64,000 nucleotides of DNA from positions 2,480,001-2,544,000 of the forward strand of contig NZ_AP019823.1 in NCBI RefSeq assembly GCF_007990525.1, read 5' to 3'. Below, in pieces: positions 15,817 through 24,701 of this stretch; position 1 is the first letter of the stretch; each line of letters begins with the position of its first letter. The stretch comes from Leptotrichia hofstadii (lineage in GTDB: Bacteria; Fusobacteriota; Fusobacteriia; Fusobacteriales; Leptotrichiaceae). The translations under genes were made by a program, and so were the position numbers. Below the pieces are notes generated by a model. The model was not told where the DNA came from and ran no database searches. It saw only the letters and a list, made by a program, of their open reading frames with translations.

Positions 15817-16962
15817 TTAATTTTCAGGAACGAATAATCCCGTTTGTTCGCTTCTTATTTGAATTAATGCTCTTGGATCTTTTGCTAAGTCATCAAGCTT
15901 TCCTTTTCTTTTCATAAGAAGTAAAATTTTTGTACCTTTATATTCAGAAAGCATGTTAGCATCTCCTATACTGTCACCTGCAACTAAAATAGGATCTTTT
16001 CCACCATGTTTTGATTTTATGTATTTATTTATTACTTCAACTTTTCCTTTAGTTTGTGTTTGTGGATAACCATGTTTGTACTCAGCTCTATATTTATTTC
16101 CATTCATCTCAAGACGCATTCCGTAAACACTGTCAGCACTCAAATTATACCCATAAGATTTATCATTTGCGAAAACTTTTACTATATCTTCAAGAGACGC
16201 TGAAACTATATACACTTTTATACCATTTTTCTCAAATTCATGAAATAAGTTAGCTGTTTCAGGCTGAGTTCTTAATCCACTCTTATATTCATATCTAACT
16301 TTTCCAGCTTCACCTGTCAACTTATCACTTGATTCAAGAACATATTTTCCAAGTTTATTTCCTATTCCAAAGTCATTAGCTTCTTTTGCCAATTTTTGCA
16401 CTTCTTCTACAGTCATATTATCAAACAGGTAAAGAACCCATGGATAAGCAATATCATGAGAAAAACTTCCACCTATTGCTTCATAAAGAAATGCCAATTT
16501 CCCTCTAAAGTCTTTAAATTCTTCTGTAGCTTTTATTTTTTCCAAAGACATTTTTTTATCTTTTATATAATTATTATAAAGGAAAGTATATCTTTTATCT
16601 AAATCATTTGCTATTTTTGTGATATTAATAGCTTGCCCCTTCACATTTGAATATTCCTTGTCAAAATTATCTAATGGAATATCTTTTCTAATTGCCTTTG
16701 AGAAGGCAGCAGGCGTCATTTTAAATCTTAAATTATCTATCTGGTATCTAAACAGATTTTCTTGCGTATCTTGATAAATTGATGTATAATCCCAGTCAAA
16801 AACAACATAGTTTCCTTTATTCTTATTTTCATCTATAAGTTTTGACAAGGCTGCCCTATTTTTGGGAACCCACCTTAATTCATCTAAATTAGCAGCTGAT
16901 AAAACAGATGCCATAACTAAAAATACCAATAATCCAATCAATTTTTTCACATTAAGTTTCAT
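15817..16962 (-). CDS. Exported HAD-family phosphatase in the eut operon
   Basis: 381 residues with a signal peptide (KKLIGLLVFLVMASVLSA, cleavage near residue 23). The HAD motifs are complete: DWDYT at 56-60 (nucleophile D56, acid D58), VSAS near 255, the lysine region, and GDSIGDANM near 338. The layout resembles the periplasmic phosphorylcholine phosphatase PchP of Pseudomonas. Its place between eutH and eutQ suggests release of ethanolamine from phosphoethanolamine outside the cytoplasmic membrane, ready for EutH. Family is certain; substrate is inferred. Confidence 0.8.
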   Translation of the reverse strand: MKLNVKKLIGLLVFLVMASVLSAANLDELRWVPKNRAALSKLIDENKNKGNYVVFDWDYTSIYQDTQENLFRYQIDNLRFKMTPAAFSKAIRKDIPLDNFDKEYSNVKGQAINITKIANDLDKRYTFLYNNYIKDKKMSLEKIKATEEFKDFRGKLAFLYEAIGGSFSHDIAYPWVLYLFDNMTVEEVQKLAKEANDFGIGNKLGKYVLESSDKLTGEAGKVRYEYKSGLRTQPETANLFHEFEKNGIKVYIVSASLEDIVKVFANDKSYGYNLSADSVYGMRLEMNGNKYRAEYKHGYPQTQTKGKVEVINKYIKSKHGGKDPILVAGDSIGDANMLSEYKGTKILLLMKRKGKLDDLAKDPRALIQIRSEQTGLFVPEN

Positions 16963-16997
16963 ATTTCATCTCCTCAGATAATCATTTTTTCACATTT

Positions 16998-18089
16998 TTA
17001 TTTTGCAGTTTCTTTTTTACAGAATAATATTTTTGCTACAACTATCGCTGTTACTCCTGCCACTAATTTTCCAACTATCATTGGGAATACCATTGTTTTA
17101 TTATATCCAGCAGTAAATCCTAAATGATCTCCAAATACAAATGCAGCACTTACTGCAAAGGCAACATTCATAACTTTTCCATTTGCATCCATATCTTTTA
17201 AAATTCCAAACATTGGAATATTATTAGCCAAAGTTGCAACGAAACCAGCTGCTCCAGCCTCATTCATTCCTAAACTTTTTCCTATAGCAGTCAATGGTTT
17301 TTTAAACACTTGTGTTATAAAATGTACCAGCGGGAATGCTCCTGCAAGAACTATTGCAATTCCACCTACTACTTTAAATCCTTCATCTATCGGATCCATT
17401 CCTCGAATTAGAATTACTTTTTTGTCTGTCAATTTTTCAATAATTGCCGCAATTAAACCTATTGTAATAACTGTCACTACAATTTGTCCAAAAATTGAAA
17501 ATCCTTTTGTCATTTTTTCAGGTATTTTCCATAATCCTATACAAATTAATACTGCAAATATTATAATCGGAACTAAGTTTCTAAGTACCATTCCAATTGG
17601 AAATCCTGCTGCAAGCCCTCCAGCTAGACATCCTAAAGGAATAGTTGTTATCCCTGATAATATCCCTTTTGCAAGAAATGGCTTATCTTCTTTCTCAATA
17701 ATTCCCAAAGCAACAGGAATTGTAAACACAATAGTTGGTCCCATCATTGACCCTAAAATAAACGCTGCAAATAATCCTGATTGAGGATCTTTTGCCATAC
17801 TTAATGCAAGCGGTGCTCCTCCCATATCATTTGCAAGCAATGTTGTTGCAAACATTGAAGGATCTGCTCCTAATGCTGAATATATAGGTCCGACAATAGG
17901 TGTTAACCATTTTCCTAGAACAGGAGCTAATGAAATAATCCCAACCATTGCAACTGCAAGAGAACCCATTGCCATAATTCCTTCTTCAAATTTTTCACCA
18001 TAACCAAATTTATTTCCAATACATTTATCTATTCCACCTATTACCATGAATAAAACCATAATATAGATGATAATTTCATTAATACTCAT
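16998..18089 (-). CDS. eutH: Ethanolamine transporter
   Basis: 363-residue membrane protein with about ten helices, the EutH permease that brings in ethanolamine. Glycine-rich conserved blocks such as LLANDMGGAPLALSMAKDP, FVATLANNIPMFG and AFVFGDHLGFTAGYN are typical. The start at 18089 follows a GGAGG site by five bases; the upstream TTG at 18101 is in front of that site. A 94-base gap with strong RNA structure separates it from eutL, unlike the tight spacing elsewhere in the operon. Confidence 0.93.
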   Translation of the reverse strand: MSINEIIIYIMVLFMVIGGIDKCIGNKFGYGEKFEEGIMAMGSLAVAMVGIISLAPVLGKWLTPIVGPIYSALGADPSMFATTLLANDMGGAPLALSMAKDPQSGLFAAFILGSMMGPTIVFTIPVALGIIEKEDKPFLAKGILSGITTIPLGCLAGGLAAGFPIGMVLRNLVPIIIFAVLICIGLWKIPEKMTKGFSIFGQIVVTVITIGLIAAIIEKLTDKKVILIRGMDPIDEGFKVVGGIAIVLAGAFPLVHFITQVFKKPLTAIGKSLGMNEAGAAGFVATLANNIPMFGILKDMDANGKVMNVAFAVSAAFVFGDHLGFTAGYNKTMVFPMIVGKLVAGVTAIVVAKILFCKKETAK

Positions 18090-18113
18090 TTTGTCCTCCA
18101 AAATCTATTTTTT

Positions 18114-18187
18114 ATGAAGTTTATTTTAATGTACTCAAACTTCATTAAAATATGACCAAAAAATCAAATTATTTTGAAGTTTGAGTA
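18114..18187 (-). promoter_or_regulatory. Structured intercistronic RNA between eutL and eutH
   Basis: On the minus strand a 10-bp stem (18143-18152 with 18122-18131) holds an 11-base loop AAGTTTGAGTA. The upstream segment 18175-18187 is complementary over 13 bases to that loop plus two stem bases. A downstream segment 18114-18122 pairs over 9 bases with the same loop region. The three pairings exclude each other or form a pseudoknot. No T-run follows, so it is not a simple terminator. Role unknown; control or processing of the eutH mRNA is likely. Confidence 0.6.
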
Positions 18188-18195
18188 AAATTGAA

Positions 18196-18849
18196 TTAAT
18201 AATTTAATGGATTATCTGCCACAGATTTTACTGCTTCAGCGAAAGCATCGCACGCAGCTTTACATGCTGACTGACTTCCTGTTAAAAGTGCTCCACCAAA
18301 GTTTGTTTCTGAAGGTGGTCCAAAGAATGCAACTAAACTTACATCTGCTGCTTTTAATGCAACATCTAAAGCGTACATTGCTTCAAGTGGAGGTGCTATT
18401 AGGTATGCTAATGATTCCCCTTCTGCAATTCCTGCTGTTTTTGATAAATAACTTCCTGTTCTTGATACACAATGTGCATAATATGCAATGCTATCATCAT
18501 CATTTGCACTTATGAATGCTCCTTCATTTTCAATAAAGTCAACTGCTGCAGCTAGTCCACTTTTTACTTCCGCAGGAGTAGGCCCTGACAATATTCCTAT
18601 TACTTCTCCTGCAAGTTTTGTATTCGCATTTGCAGCTCCACCATAGAACGATTTTCCGTAAACTACATCAACTACAGCTTTTTTTGTAGCTTCATCAAGT
18701 GCAGTATATGTAACATCATCACAATCTGCTGTTATAATTCCTATACTTCTATGTCCTTCAGGTAATTCCAGCTCTTTAGCCATATCATTATCTACATTTG
18801 GAATTAATCTTACAGCTAGTACATTTGCTTTTAATCTATCGCCTTTCAT
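18196..18849 (-). CDS. eutL: Microcompartment shell protein EutL
   Basis: 217 residues, two circularly permuted BMC domains in tandem; forms trimers with a gated pore in the ethanolamine microcompartment shell. Family blocks: LAVRLIPNVDNDMAKEL, HRSIGIITADCDDVTYTALDEATKKA (part), VVYGKSFYGGA and FFGPPSETNFGGALLTG. The cysteine in ADCDD is in the EutL position. Lies between eutC and eutH with GGAGGAAC before the ATG. Confidence 0.93.
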   Translation of the reverse strand: MKGDRLKANVLAVRLIPNVDNDMAKELELPEGHRSIGIITADCDDVTYTALDEATKKAVVDVVYGKSFYGGAANANTKLAGEVIGILSGPTPAEVKSGLAAAVDFIENEGAFISANDDDSIAYYAHCVSRTGSYLSKTAGIAEGESLAYLIAPPLEAMYALDVALKAADVSLVAFFGPPSETNFGGALLTGSQSACKAACDAFAEAVKSVADNPLNY

Positions 18850-18893
18850 TGTTCCTCCTAAAGTTTTTAATTTTTATTTTTTATTAAGTTAAT

Positions 18894-19820
18894 TTATAAT
18901 TTTAAATCTTGTCCACTTGCTTTTGCATCAATTACTTTCTTAATTAATGTAGCAACGTGAGCTCCTGCTTCTGAAGATGGAGTTCCATCCTTATGAATAT
19001 TTGAAACAACTGTTCTTTTTGCTTCAGAAATTCCAGGACGAGCCTTGTAAGTAATGTAGGCACTCATACTTTCCGCAGTTGTAAGTCCAGGACGTTCTCC
19101 TATTAATATACAAACTACATCAGCATTTAAAATTTCTCCAACATGATCTCCTGCTCCAACTCTTCCATATTTGATAAAAAATGGTGTTCCTGTATCAATT
19201 CCATATCCTTTAAGTCCATTTAACAATGCAGGTATTATATTTTTTGCATTTGCTTCAACTGCAGTTGAACTTAATCCATCTGACAATAATATTTGAACTG
19301 TTGGATTTTTTTTACATTTTTCTTCTATTGTCTTTATTCCTTCTTCAGAAATTCTTCTTCCTAAATCAGGACGTGTGATATATTGATCTCTGCTTTCACA
19401 TTCAGTAGTAACTTCAAACAATCCAAGTTCATCAAGAAATTCTGTAGGCACGTCATTGAACACGGCATCTTGCGCTGCAGCGTGGTCTGCTCTTAATCTT
19501 AACAAAACTTCTGTTCTCATTCTTGTTCCAGCTCTTCCAATTCCAAGTCTTGCAGATGTTTTTTGTTTTAACTTCATATATTCTTCTCTGTCTTCAGGAT
19601 TATCCACAAGCATTTGATCTTTTATGTTTATTTGTCCAATATCTCTTACTTCTCCGTTTACAATATGAGGATTTTCACGTGGCTCCTCTCCACTTTCAAT
19701 ATAAACTGAGCTTGTACTGACAACTGGCGCTTTTTCTTCCACAGCTGTTACTGGTTCATTTACTTTTATTTCACCTATTATTTTTTCGATTACATCTTTT
19801 AGTTCTCTTTCTGATAACAT
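18894..19820 (-). CDS. eutC: Ethanolamine ammonia-lyase light chain
   Basis: 308 residues. EutC with EutB forms the adenosylcobalamin-dependent lyase that turns ethanolamine into acetaldehyde and ammonia. Recognised blocks: RLGIGRAGTRMRTEVLLRLRADHAAAQDAV (shown in parts), TRPDLGRRIS, GLSSTAVEANA, CILIGERPGLTTAESMSAY and the end NIHKDGTPSSEAGA. The first 30 residues form a helix (SERELKDVIEKIIGEIK) of the kind that targets enzymes into microcompartments, then a variable linker. 13 bases separate it from eutB. Confidence 0.95.
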   Translation of the reverse strand: MLSERELKDVIEKIIGEIKVNEPVTAVEEKAPVVSTSSVYIESGEEPRENPHIVNGEVRDIGQINIKDQMLVDNPEDREEYMKLKQKTSARLGIGRAGTRMRTEVLLRLRADHAAAQDAVFNDVPTEFLDELGLFEVTTECESRDQYITRPDLGRRISEEGIKTIEEKCKKNPTVQILLSDGLSSTAVEANAKNIIPALLNGLKGYGIDTGTPFFIKYGRVGAGDHVGEILNADVVCILIGERPGLTTAESMSAYITYKARPGISEAKRTVVSNIHKDGTPSSEAGAHVATLIKKVIDAKASGQDLKL

Positions 19821-19833
19821 TGATTTTTCCTCC

Positions 19834-21198
19834 CTATTTTAAGAAAATTGAAGCATCTCCGGCTCTATCTGTAAGTTTTCCATCTTTCATTATTCCCATT
19901 TTTTCTAACCATTGTTCAAAAGGTTTTATAGGTCTTCTGTTACATAGTTCTCTTAATGTAGCATCATCATGATAAGAAGATGTTTGATAGTTAAGCATTA
20001 TATCATCTCCTGCAGGAATAGCCATAAAGTAGTTACATCCTGCTACTGTTAATAATACTTTCAAGTTTTCGATATCGTTTTGATCGGCTTTCATGTGGTT
20101 AGTGTAGCAAGCGTCAACTCCCATTGAGATTCCAGTAAGTTTACCCATGAAATGATCTTCAAGTCCAGCTCTTATTACTTGTTTACTGTTATACAAATAT
20201 TCTGGTCCAATAAATCCAACAACCGTATTTACAATAAATGGATCAAATTTTTTCGCAAATCCGTAACATCTTGCTTCCATTGTAACCTGATCGCAACCAT
20301 GGTGAGCATCTGATGACAATTCTGAACCTTGTCCTGTTTCAAAGTACATTACGTTAGGTCCTGTCGCTGTTCCGTGTTTTAATGCCAAATCTCTTGCTTC
20401 CTGAATCATTGTTCCATTTATTCCAAATGCTTCATTTCCTTTTTCAGATCCTGCAATACTTTGGAAAACTAAGTCTGTAGGTGCTCCTCTTCTAATTGCT
20501 TCCATTTGTGTAGTTACGTGAGCCAATACACATATTTGTGTAGGAATTTCCCATTTAGTTTTTATTTCATGGAATCTGTGCAACACTCTCATAACACTGT
20601 CAACACTGTCATCAACTGGGTTTAATCCTAGCAATGCATCTCCTTGCCCAAAGCTAAGCCCTTCATAAGTTGAAAGCATAATTCCATCTGGATCATCTGT
20701 TGTATGGTTAGGCTGTAATCTTGTAGCAAGTATTCCTTCTCCACCTATTTCAGTATTACAGAATTTTTTAATTCTTATTTTGCTTGCTCCTTGAATAAGG
20801 TCCATATTACTCATAAGTTTAGCAACTGCTGCCACCATTTCACTTGTAAGACCTTTACTGATTCTCTTTATGTCGTCACCACTTGTATGAGAATCTAAAA
20901 TCCATTCTCTTAATTCACTTACAGTCCAGTTTTTTATTTCTCCATAAATTTTTTCATTTACAGCATCCTGTATGATTCTTGTAACTTCATCTTCTTCATA
21001 AGGTACTGCAGGATTGTTTCTTAAATCTGCCAATGTCAATTCAGCCAATACAGCTTTAGCAGCCACTCTTTCTTCTGCTGTGCTTGCACTTACTCCTGCA
21101 AGTTCGTCTCCTGATCTAAATTCACTCGCTTTGTTCTGCACGTCTTTTACAGATTTAAATTCATAAGTATGTCCGAATAATTTAGTTTTTAATACCAT
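19834..21198 (-). CDS. eutB: Ethanolamine ammonia-lyase heavy chain
   Basis: 454 residues, full length. Catalytic TIM-barrel subunit. Clear blocks include KLMSNMDLIQGASKI, FCNTEIGGEGILATRLQPNHT, LLGLNPVDDSV, VLAHVTTQMEAIRRGAPTDL, FETGQGSELSSDAHHG and MGVDACYTNHMKADQND. The substrate-binding and B12-binding positions known for the family fall in these conserved stretches. Overlaps nothing; GAGAGGTGG precedes the start, with a small ATG-TAA in the spacer that is probably meaningless. Located in the microcompartment lumen. Confidence 0.96.
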   Translation of the reverse strand: MVLKTKLFGHTYEFKSVKDVQNKASEFRSGDELAGVSASTAEERVAAKAVLAELTLADLRNNPAVPYEEDEVTRIIQDAVNEKIYGEIKNWTVSELREWILDSHTSGDDIKRISKGLTSEMVAAVAKLMSNMDLIQGASKIRIKKFCNTEIGGEGILATRLQPNHTTDDPDGIMLSTYEGLSFGQGDALLGLNPVDDSVDSVMRVLHRFHEIKTKWEIPTQICVLAHVTTQMEAIRRGAPTDLVFQSIAGSEKGNEAFGINGTMIQEARDLALKHGTATGPNVMYFETGQGSELSSDAHHGCDQVTMEARCYGFAKKFDPFIVNTVVGFIGPEYLYNSKQVIRAGLEDHFMGKLTGISMGVDACYTNHMKADQNDIENLKVLLTVAGCNYFMAIPAGDDIMLNYQTSSYHDDATLRELCNRRPIKPFEQWLEKMGIMKDGKLTDRAGDASIFLK

Positions 21199-21228
21199 TG
21201 TTACATGCCACCTCTCTAAATTTTTTAT

Positions 21229-22659
21229 TTAATAACTGAATACCAATGTTTTTATTACAACAGGTAATACATTTCCATTTCCTAGCGGCGCTCCTATGTC
21301 AATATAATCTCCATCTCTTACTTTTACACTGTCTATGCAAATTATATCATAACCATCAAGCGCAAGTTTCATACATTGTCCCAATACTTTTGCCATATCA
21401 TTTTCAACTATAACGATTACAGGATGAGTCTTGTCATGTTTCCTTTTTATAACATCTGAAATCACTGAAGATAGCTCCATTATGTCAGTATATGCCATAT
21501 TGTGTTTACCTTTAAAGGCAAGTGCCACATTTTCAATTTCACTTTCAGAGTTAAACCAGTTTAGTTTACTTTCAATAATATTTCCTAGTTCATTAATTGG
21601 CAGCTGCTCGTCTGCCTCAGACATTTTCAGTACAGGAATATTTTTTATTGGAAAAATTCCTTCAGTATAAGTTATTGTACTTCCACTTATCTCTGTCGTA
21701 TGGCTTCCTGCACCAACTACTGTCGCTCCAATTGTTTCACTTAATTTCAGAGGCTCTATATTTAACTCTTTCAGGACTTTTACCAGTTCCTCTCCAAGTA
21801 CTACCCCTATATCATTATATTTGTACAAGTCCTTTTCAGTTTTTCCATAAACGAAATCTGCAACTCCTCCAGTAAATGAATAATGCTCAATGCTGCCATT
21901 ACGTTTTCTGAAATCTTTATATGTTACTATTTTATGGTACAAATCTGTTTTTGGCAAAAGTTCAATACTTTCAAGAATAAGCTGTGCCATTCTTCTCGTT
22001 ATTTTTCTCAAATCCTGTTCGCTTATTTTTCTGCCCAATTCCAATTTTACATTTACATCAGCAGCAATATCGTACATTTTTTTGAAAATATAACGTGTAT
22101 TTCCATTTTCATCAAATTTTACAAGTCGTCCTCCAATGTCAAGACAGGTTGTATCTTCCACTTCTCCTCTGTTGAAAACTACAATGTTTGTAGTTCCTCC
22201 CCCTATATCAAAGTTTACGATACTTGTATTTTTCTCATCAGAATATCCGTAAGCTCCCGAACCTTTTCCAGCAATAATACTTTCCAAATCAGGTCCTGCT
22301 GTCGCAACAACGAAATCTCCTGCCATTCCACTAAGAATTTGCAGTACTTCCTTGGCATTTTCCTTTCTTGCCGTATCTCCTGTTATTATTACAGCCCCTG
22401 TCGAAACATCTTTGTATTGAATATTGGCTTTTTTGTATTCAGATTCTATTATTTCCTTAACCTTTTTTGCATCTATTTTTGTTTCAGTTTCCAGCGGAGT
22501 AATATAAATGTCACTTCTATATATAACTTCTTTTCCTATTATTTTAAGCTGAGGCGCTGTAAATGCAGTTCCTCTGTTTTCTATATAAATTTTTGAGAAA
22601 ATAAGCTGAGTAGTAGAAGTTCCAATGTCTATTCCTACACTTAATATTTCTTCTATCAT
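21229..22659 (-). CDS. eutA: Ethanolamine ammonia-lyase reactivating factor
   Basis: About 476 residues, actin/Hsp70-like ATPase that swaps damaged cobalamin out of EutBC. The two phosphate loops are seen as [16 protein letters not shown] near the N-terminus and [15 protein letters not shown]. The adenosine region [19 protein letters not shown] lies toward the C-terminus. The start at 22659 follows an AAAGGAG site; an ATG eight codons upstream precedes it. It is placed upstream of eutB as in other Firmicute-type eut loci. Confidence 0.92.
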   Translation of the reverse strand: MIEEILSVGIDIGTSTTQLIFSKIYIENRGTAFTAPQLKIIGKEVIYRSDIYITPLETETKIDAKKVKEIIESEYKKANIQYKDVSTGAVIITGDTARKENAKEVLQILSGMAGDFVVATAGPDLESIIAGKGSGAYGYSDEKNTSIVNFDIGGGTTNIVVFNRGEVEDTTCLDIGGRLVKFDENGNTRYIFKKMYDIAADVNVKLELGRKISEQDLRKITRRMAQLILESIELLPKTDLYHKIVTYKDFRKRNGSIEHYSFTGGVADFVYGKTEKDLYKYNDIGVVLGEELVKVLKELNIEPLKLSETIGATVVGAGSHTTEISGSTITYTEGIFPIKNIPVLKMSEADEQLPINELGNIIESKLNWFNSESEIENVALAFKGKHNMAYTDIMELSSVISDVIKRKHDKTHPVIVIVENDMAKVLGQCMKLALDGYDIICIDSVKVRDGDYIDIGAPLGNGNVLPVVIKTLVFSY

Positions 22660-22705
22660 TATACAAGACTCCTTTGTCTTCATTAATATTTAATATAAAG
22701 ATAAA

Positions 22706-24109
22706 TCAATTTTCAAACCCAAAACTGATTTCAGTTCCCTTATTACCAGTCTTTATATCCAGATTCCCATAAAGTTTTTCCTTTACAAGACTTTTCACAA
22801 TCTGCAATCCGATACTCCCTTTTTCAAAGTCCTTTTCGTCCATTCCAATCCCATCATCACTTATGAAAATACGGGATTTCATCTCTCCACTTTTTACTCT
22901 AATTGTTATATGTCCTCTGCTACGCCCCTTAAAAGCGTGCTTTATACAATTTTCCACAAGTTCATTTACTATAAGTGCAATTGTTGTTGCCTTGTCCGAA
23001 TTGATTTCAAAATTATCTCCGATTACATCTATTTTTAGTTTTAAATGCCCTTCCAAATTTTCTCTTACCGAATTTTTCAGAATTTTATTTATAACTTCCT
23101 TTATTTCCAATTCATCTAGTCCATTCTGAGCAAGTAATTCGTGAGTAACTGATATACTTAATATTCTGTTTATACTGTCACTAAATGCCGTTTTTACAGC
23201 TTTATCATCTGTTTTTCTTGCCTGTATCCGAAGCAAACTTGCAATGGTTTGTAAATTATTTTTTACTCTGTGATGAATTTCTTTAATTGCAACTGATTTT
23301 AAAATCAGCTCCTTTTCCTTGATTTTAATTTCTGTAATATCTTTTATAAATAAAACGACATTTTTAACATCTTTCGTTTCCTTTACCAGTATATATTCCA
23401 AACTCAAAACCATATTTGATATGTTTACATCTGATTTTTCACTTACTTTTCCACTTAGCACATCCTCAAATTCAACATCATCAATTACTATATTATCAAA
23501 TTTTTCTCCAAGGAAAAAATCCTTATAGCCAATCTTCCTGTATACATATTTAGCTCTGGAATTAGCATATATGCACAGACCCTCTTCATTAAAAATTATA
23601 ATTCCATCATTGATGTAGTCGATTATTTTACGTTCCCGCAACATTCCAACAGAGCTCATAAGGATATCATCAGTCGCATTATTAAGAAAACTCAGTTCCT
23701 TGTTAATATTTTCCTCATTCATGCCCTCTTCGACTATAAGAACAGCTATTATTTCTCCAGATTCCTCATCACTTCTTATAGGCACTACATTCTGCGTTAC
23801 ACTTTTATTTTCCTGTGTCAATGCCTTATAATCTCGTGATGGATGTCCAGTTTCGAGAGTTCTTAATACCGCAGGCTCATTTTTTCTATAGGCAAATTTC
23901 CCTACAACGCTCTGAGTGTAACTCGAACCCCGTCTTGGATTTGCCTCGGCAACTACAATCGCTGTATCTCTATTTTCCGTCATACAATCAATAAATACGT
24001 CTGCTTTTAATAACTTGCTCATAACTGGAAGCCCTTCACATATTTTCTCCAGCTTTTCAATATCTTTGTTTGAAAGCTCCGTATATTGTTTACATATCGT
24101 TCTAAGCAT
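22706..24109 (-). CDS. eutW: Ethanolamine-sensing histidine kinase EutW
   Basis: 467 residues, no membrane helix. N-terminal sensor domain (about 1-150), a PAS-like middle (DYINDGIIIFNEEGLCIYANSRAK), then an HisKA_2-type phosphoacceptor EIHHRVKNNLQTIASLLRIQ and an HATPase domain (NELVENCIKHAF, DDGIGM, GSIGLQIVKSL). In Enterococcus EutW senses ethanolamine and phosphorylates EutV. It overlaps the eutV end; of two nearby ATG codons, 24109 has the better spacing from the TGGAG site. Confidence 0.9.
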   Translation of the reverse strand: MLRTICKQYTELSNKDIEKLEKICEGLPVMSKLLKADVFIDCMTENRDTAIVVAEANPRRGSSYTQSVVGKFAYRKNEPAVLRTLETGHPSRDYKALTQENKSVTQNVVPIRSDEESGEIIAVLIVEEGMNEENINKELSFLNNATDDILMSSVGMLRERKIIDYINDGIIIFNEEGLCIYANSRAKYVYRKIGYKDFFLGEKFDNIVIDDVEFEDVLSGKVSEKSDVNISNMVLSLEYILVKETKDVKNVVLFIKDITEIKIKEKELILKSVAIKEIHHRVKNNLQTIASLLRIQARKTDDKAVKTAFSDSINRILSISVTHELLAQNGLDELEIKEVINKILKNSVRENLEGHLKLKIDVIGDNFEINSDKATTIALIVNELVENCIKHAFKGRSRGHITIRVKSGEMKSRIFISDDGIGMDEKDFEKGSIGLQIVKSLVKEKLYGNLDIKTGNKGTEISFGFEN

Positions 24110-24680
24110 CTTCATCTCCAGATAAAATTATAATATCGGCTATTTTTCCCATATCGCACCTTTTGTTCATACTAAGTGTTCTTATGTACTCGTATGCTTC
24201 ATTCTCAGTAAAATTCCTTGTTTTCATCAAAATACTTTTGGCTATATCAATTTTTTTTCTATCCTCCAGCTTTTGACTTGTTTTCAAATATTTTTTCTCC
24301 AGTTTTTCAAATTCTTCCTGTTTGTTAAATATAATCTCCAGGTTAGGAATAAAGGATTTTTCGTCGATGGGTTTCACTATATATCCTATTATTCCTATAT
24401 TTTTTGCTTCCTCTATAAATTCTTTGTTGGAATATGCTGTAAGTAAAACAATACCTCTAGACAATTTTTGCTCCGTTATTACTTTTGCTGCCTTCAATCC
24501 ATCCAGTATTGGCATTTTGACATCCATTATTACAAAATCAGGATTATATTTTTTGCTCTGCTCTATAGCATCAAATCCGTCACCTGCCTCAGCAACTACA
24601 TCATAATTGGCTTCTCTAAGTATTTCACAAATATCCATCCTTGTTATCGGCTCATCATCTACAACTATTATTTTTCTCAT
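24102..24680 (-). CDS. eutV: Response regulator with ANTAR RNA-binding domain
   Basis: 192 residues: receiver domain (acidic pair D8 D9, phosphoacceptor D53 in VIMDVKMP, conserved TAYSN and YIVKPI) then a coiled linker and a C-terminal ANTAR domain (EDRKKIDIAKSILMKT, ENEAYEYIRTLSM, IADIIIL). Phosphorylated EutV binds dual-hairpin RNA and prevents termination in eut leaders. A matching hairpin overlaps a terminator at 32682-32733 here. Partner kinase eutW overlaps its 3' end. Confidence 0.92.
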   Translation of the reverse strand: MRKIIVVDDEPITRMDICEILREANYDVVAEAGDGFDAIEQSKKYNPDFVIMDVKMPILDGLKAAKVITEQKLSRGIVLLTAYSNKEFIEEAKNIGIIGYIVKPIDEKSFIPNLEIIFNKQEEFEKLEKKYLKTSQKLEDRKKIDIAKSILMKTRNFTENEAYEYIRTLSMNKRCDMGKIADIIILSGDEDA

Positions 24681-24701
24681 TTTTTTTCCTTTTCCTCGAA
24701 T

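Noticed and set aside
18114-18187. Simple terminator between eutL and eutH
   Set aside because: Strong pairing but no T-run after any of the stems on the minus strand; eutH, the phosphatase and eutQ continue the operon.
21883-22596. 237-codon plus-strand frame opposite eutA
   Set aside because: It is antisense to the well-conserved eutA; Phe/Ser/Tyr-rich composition is what an AT-rich antisense frame gives.
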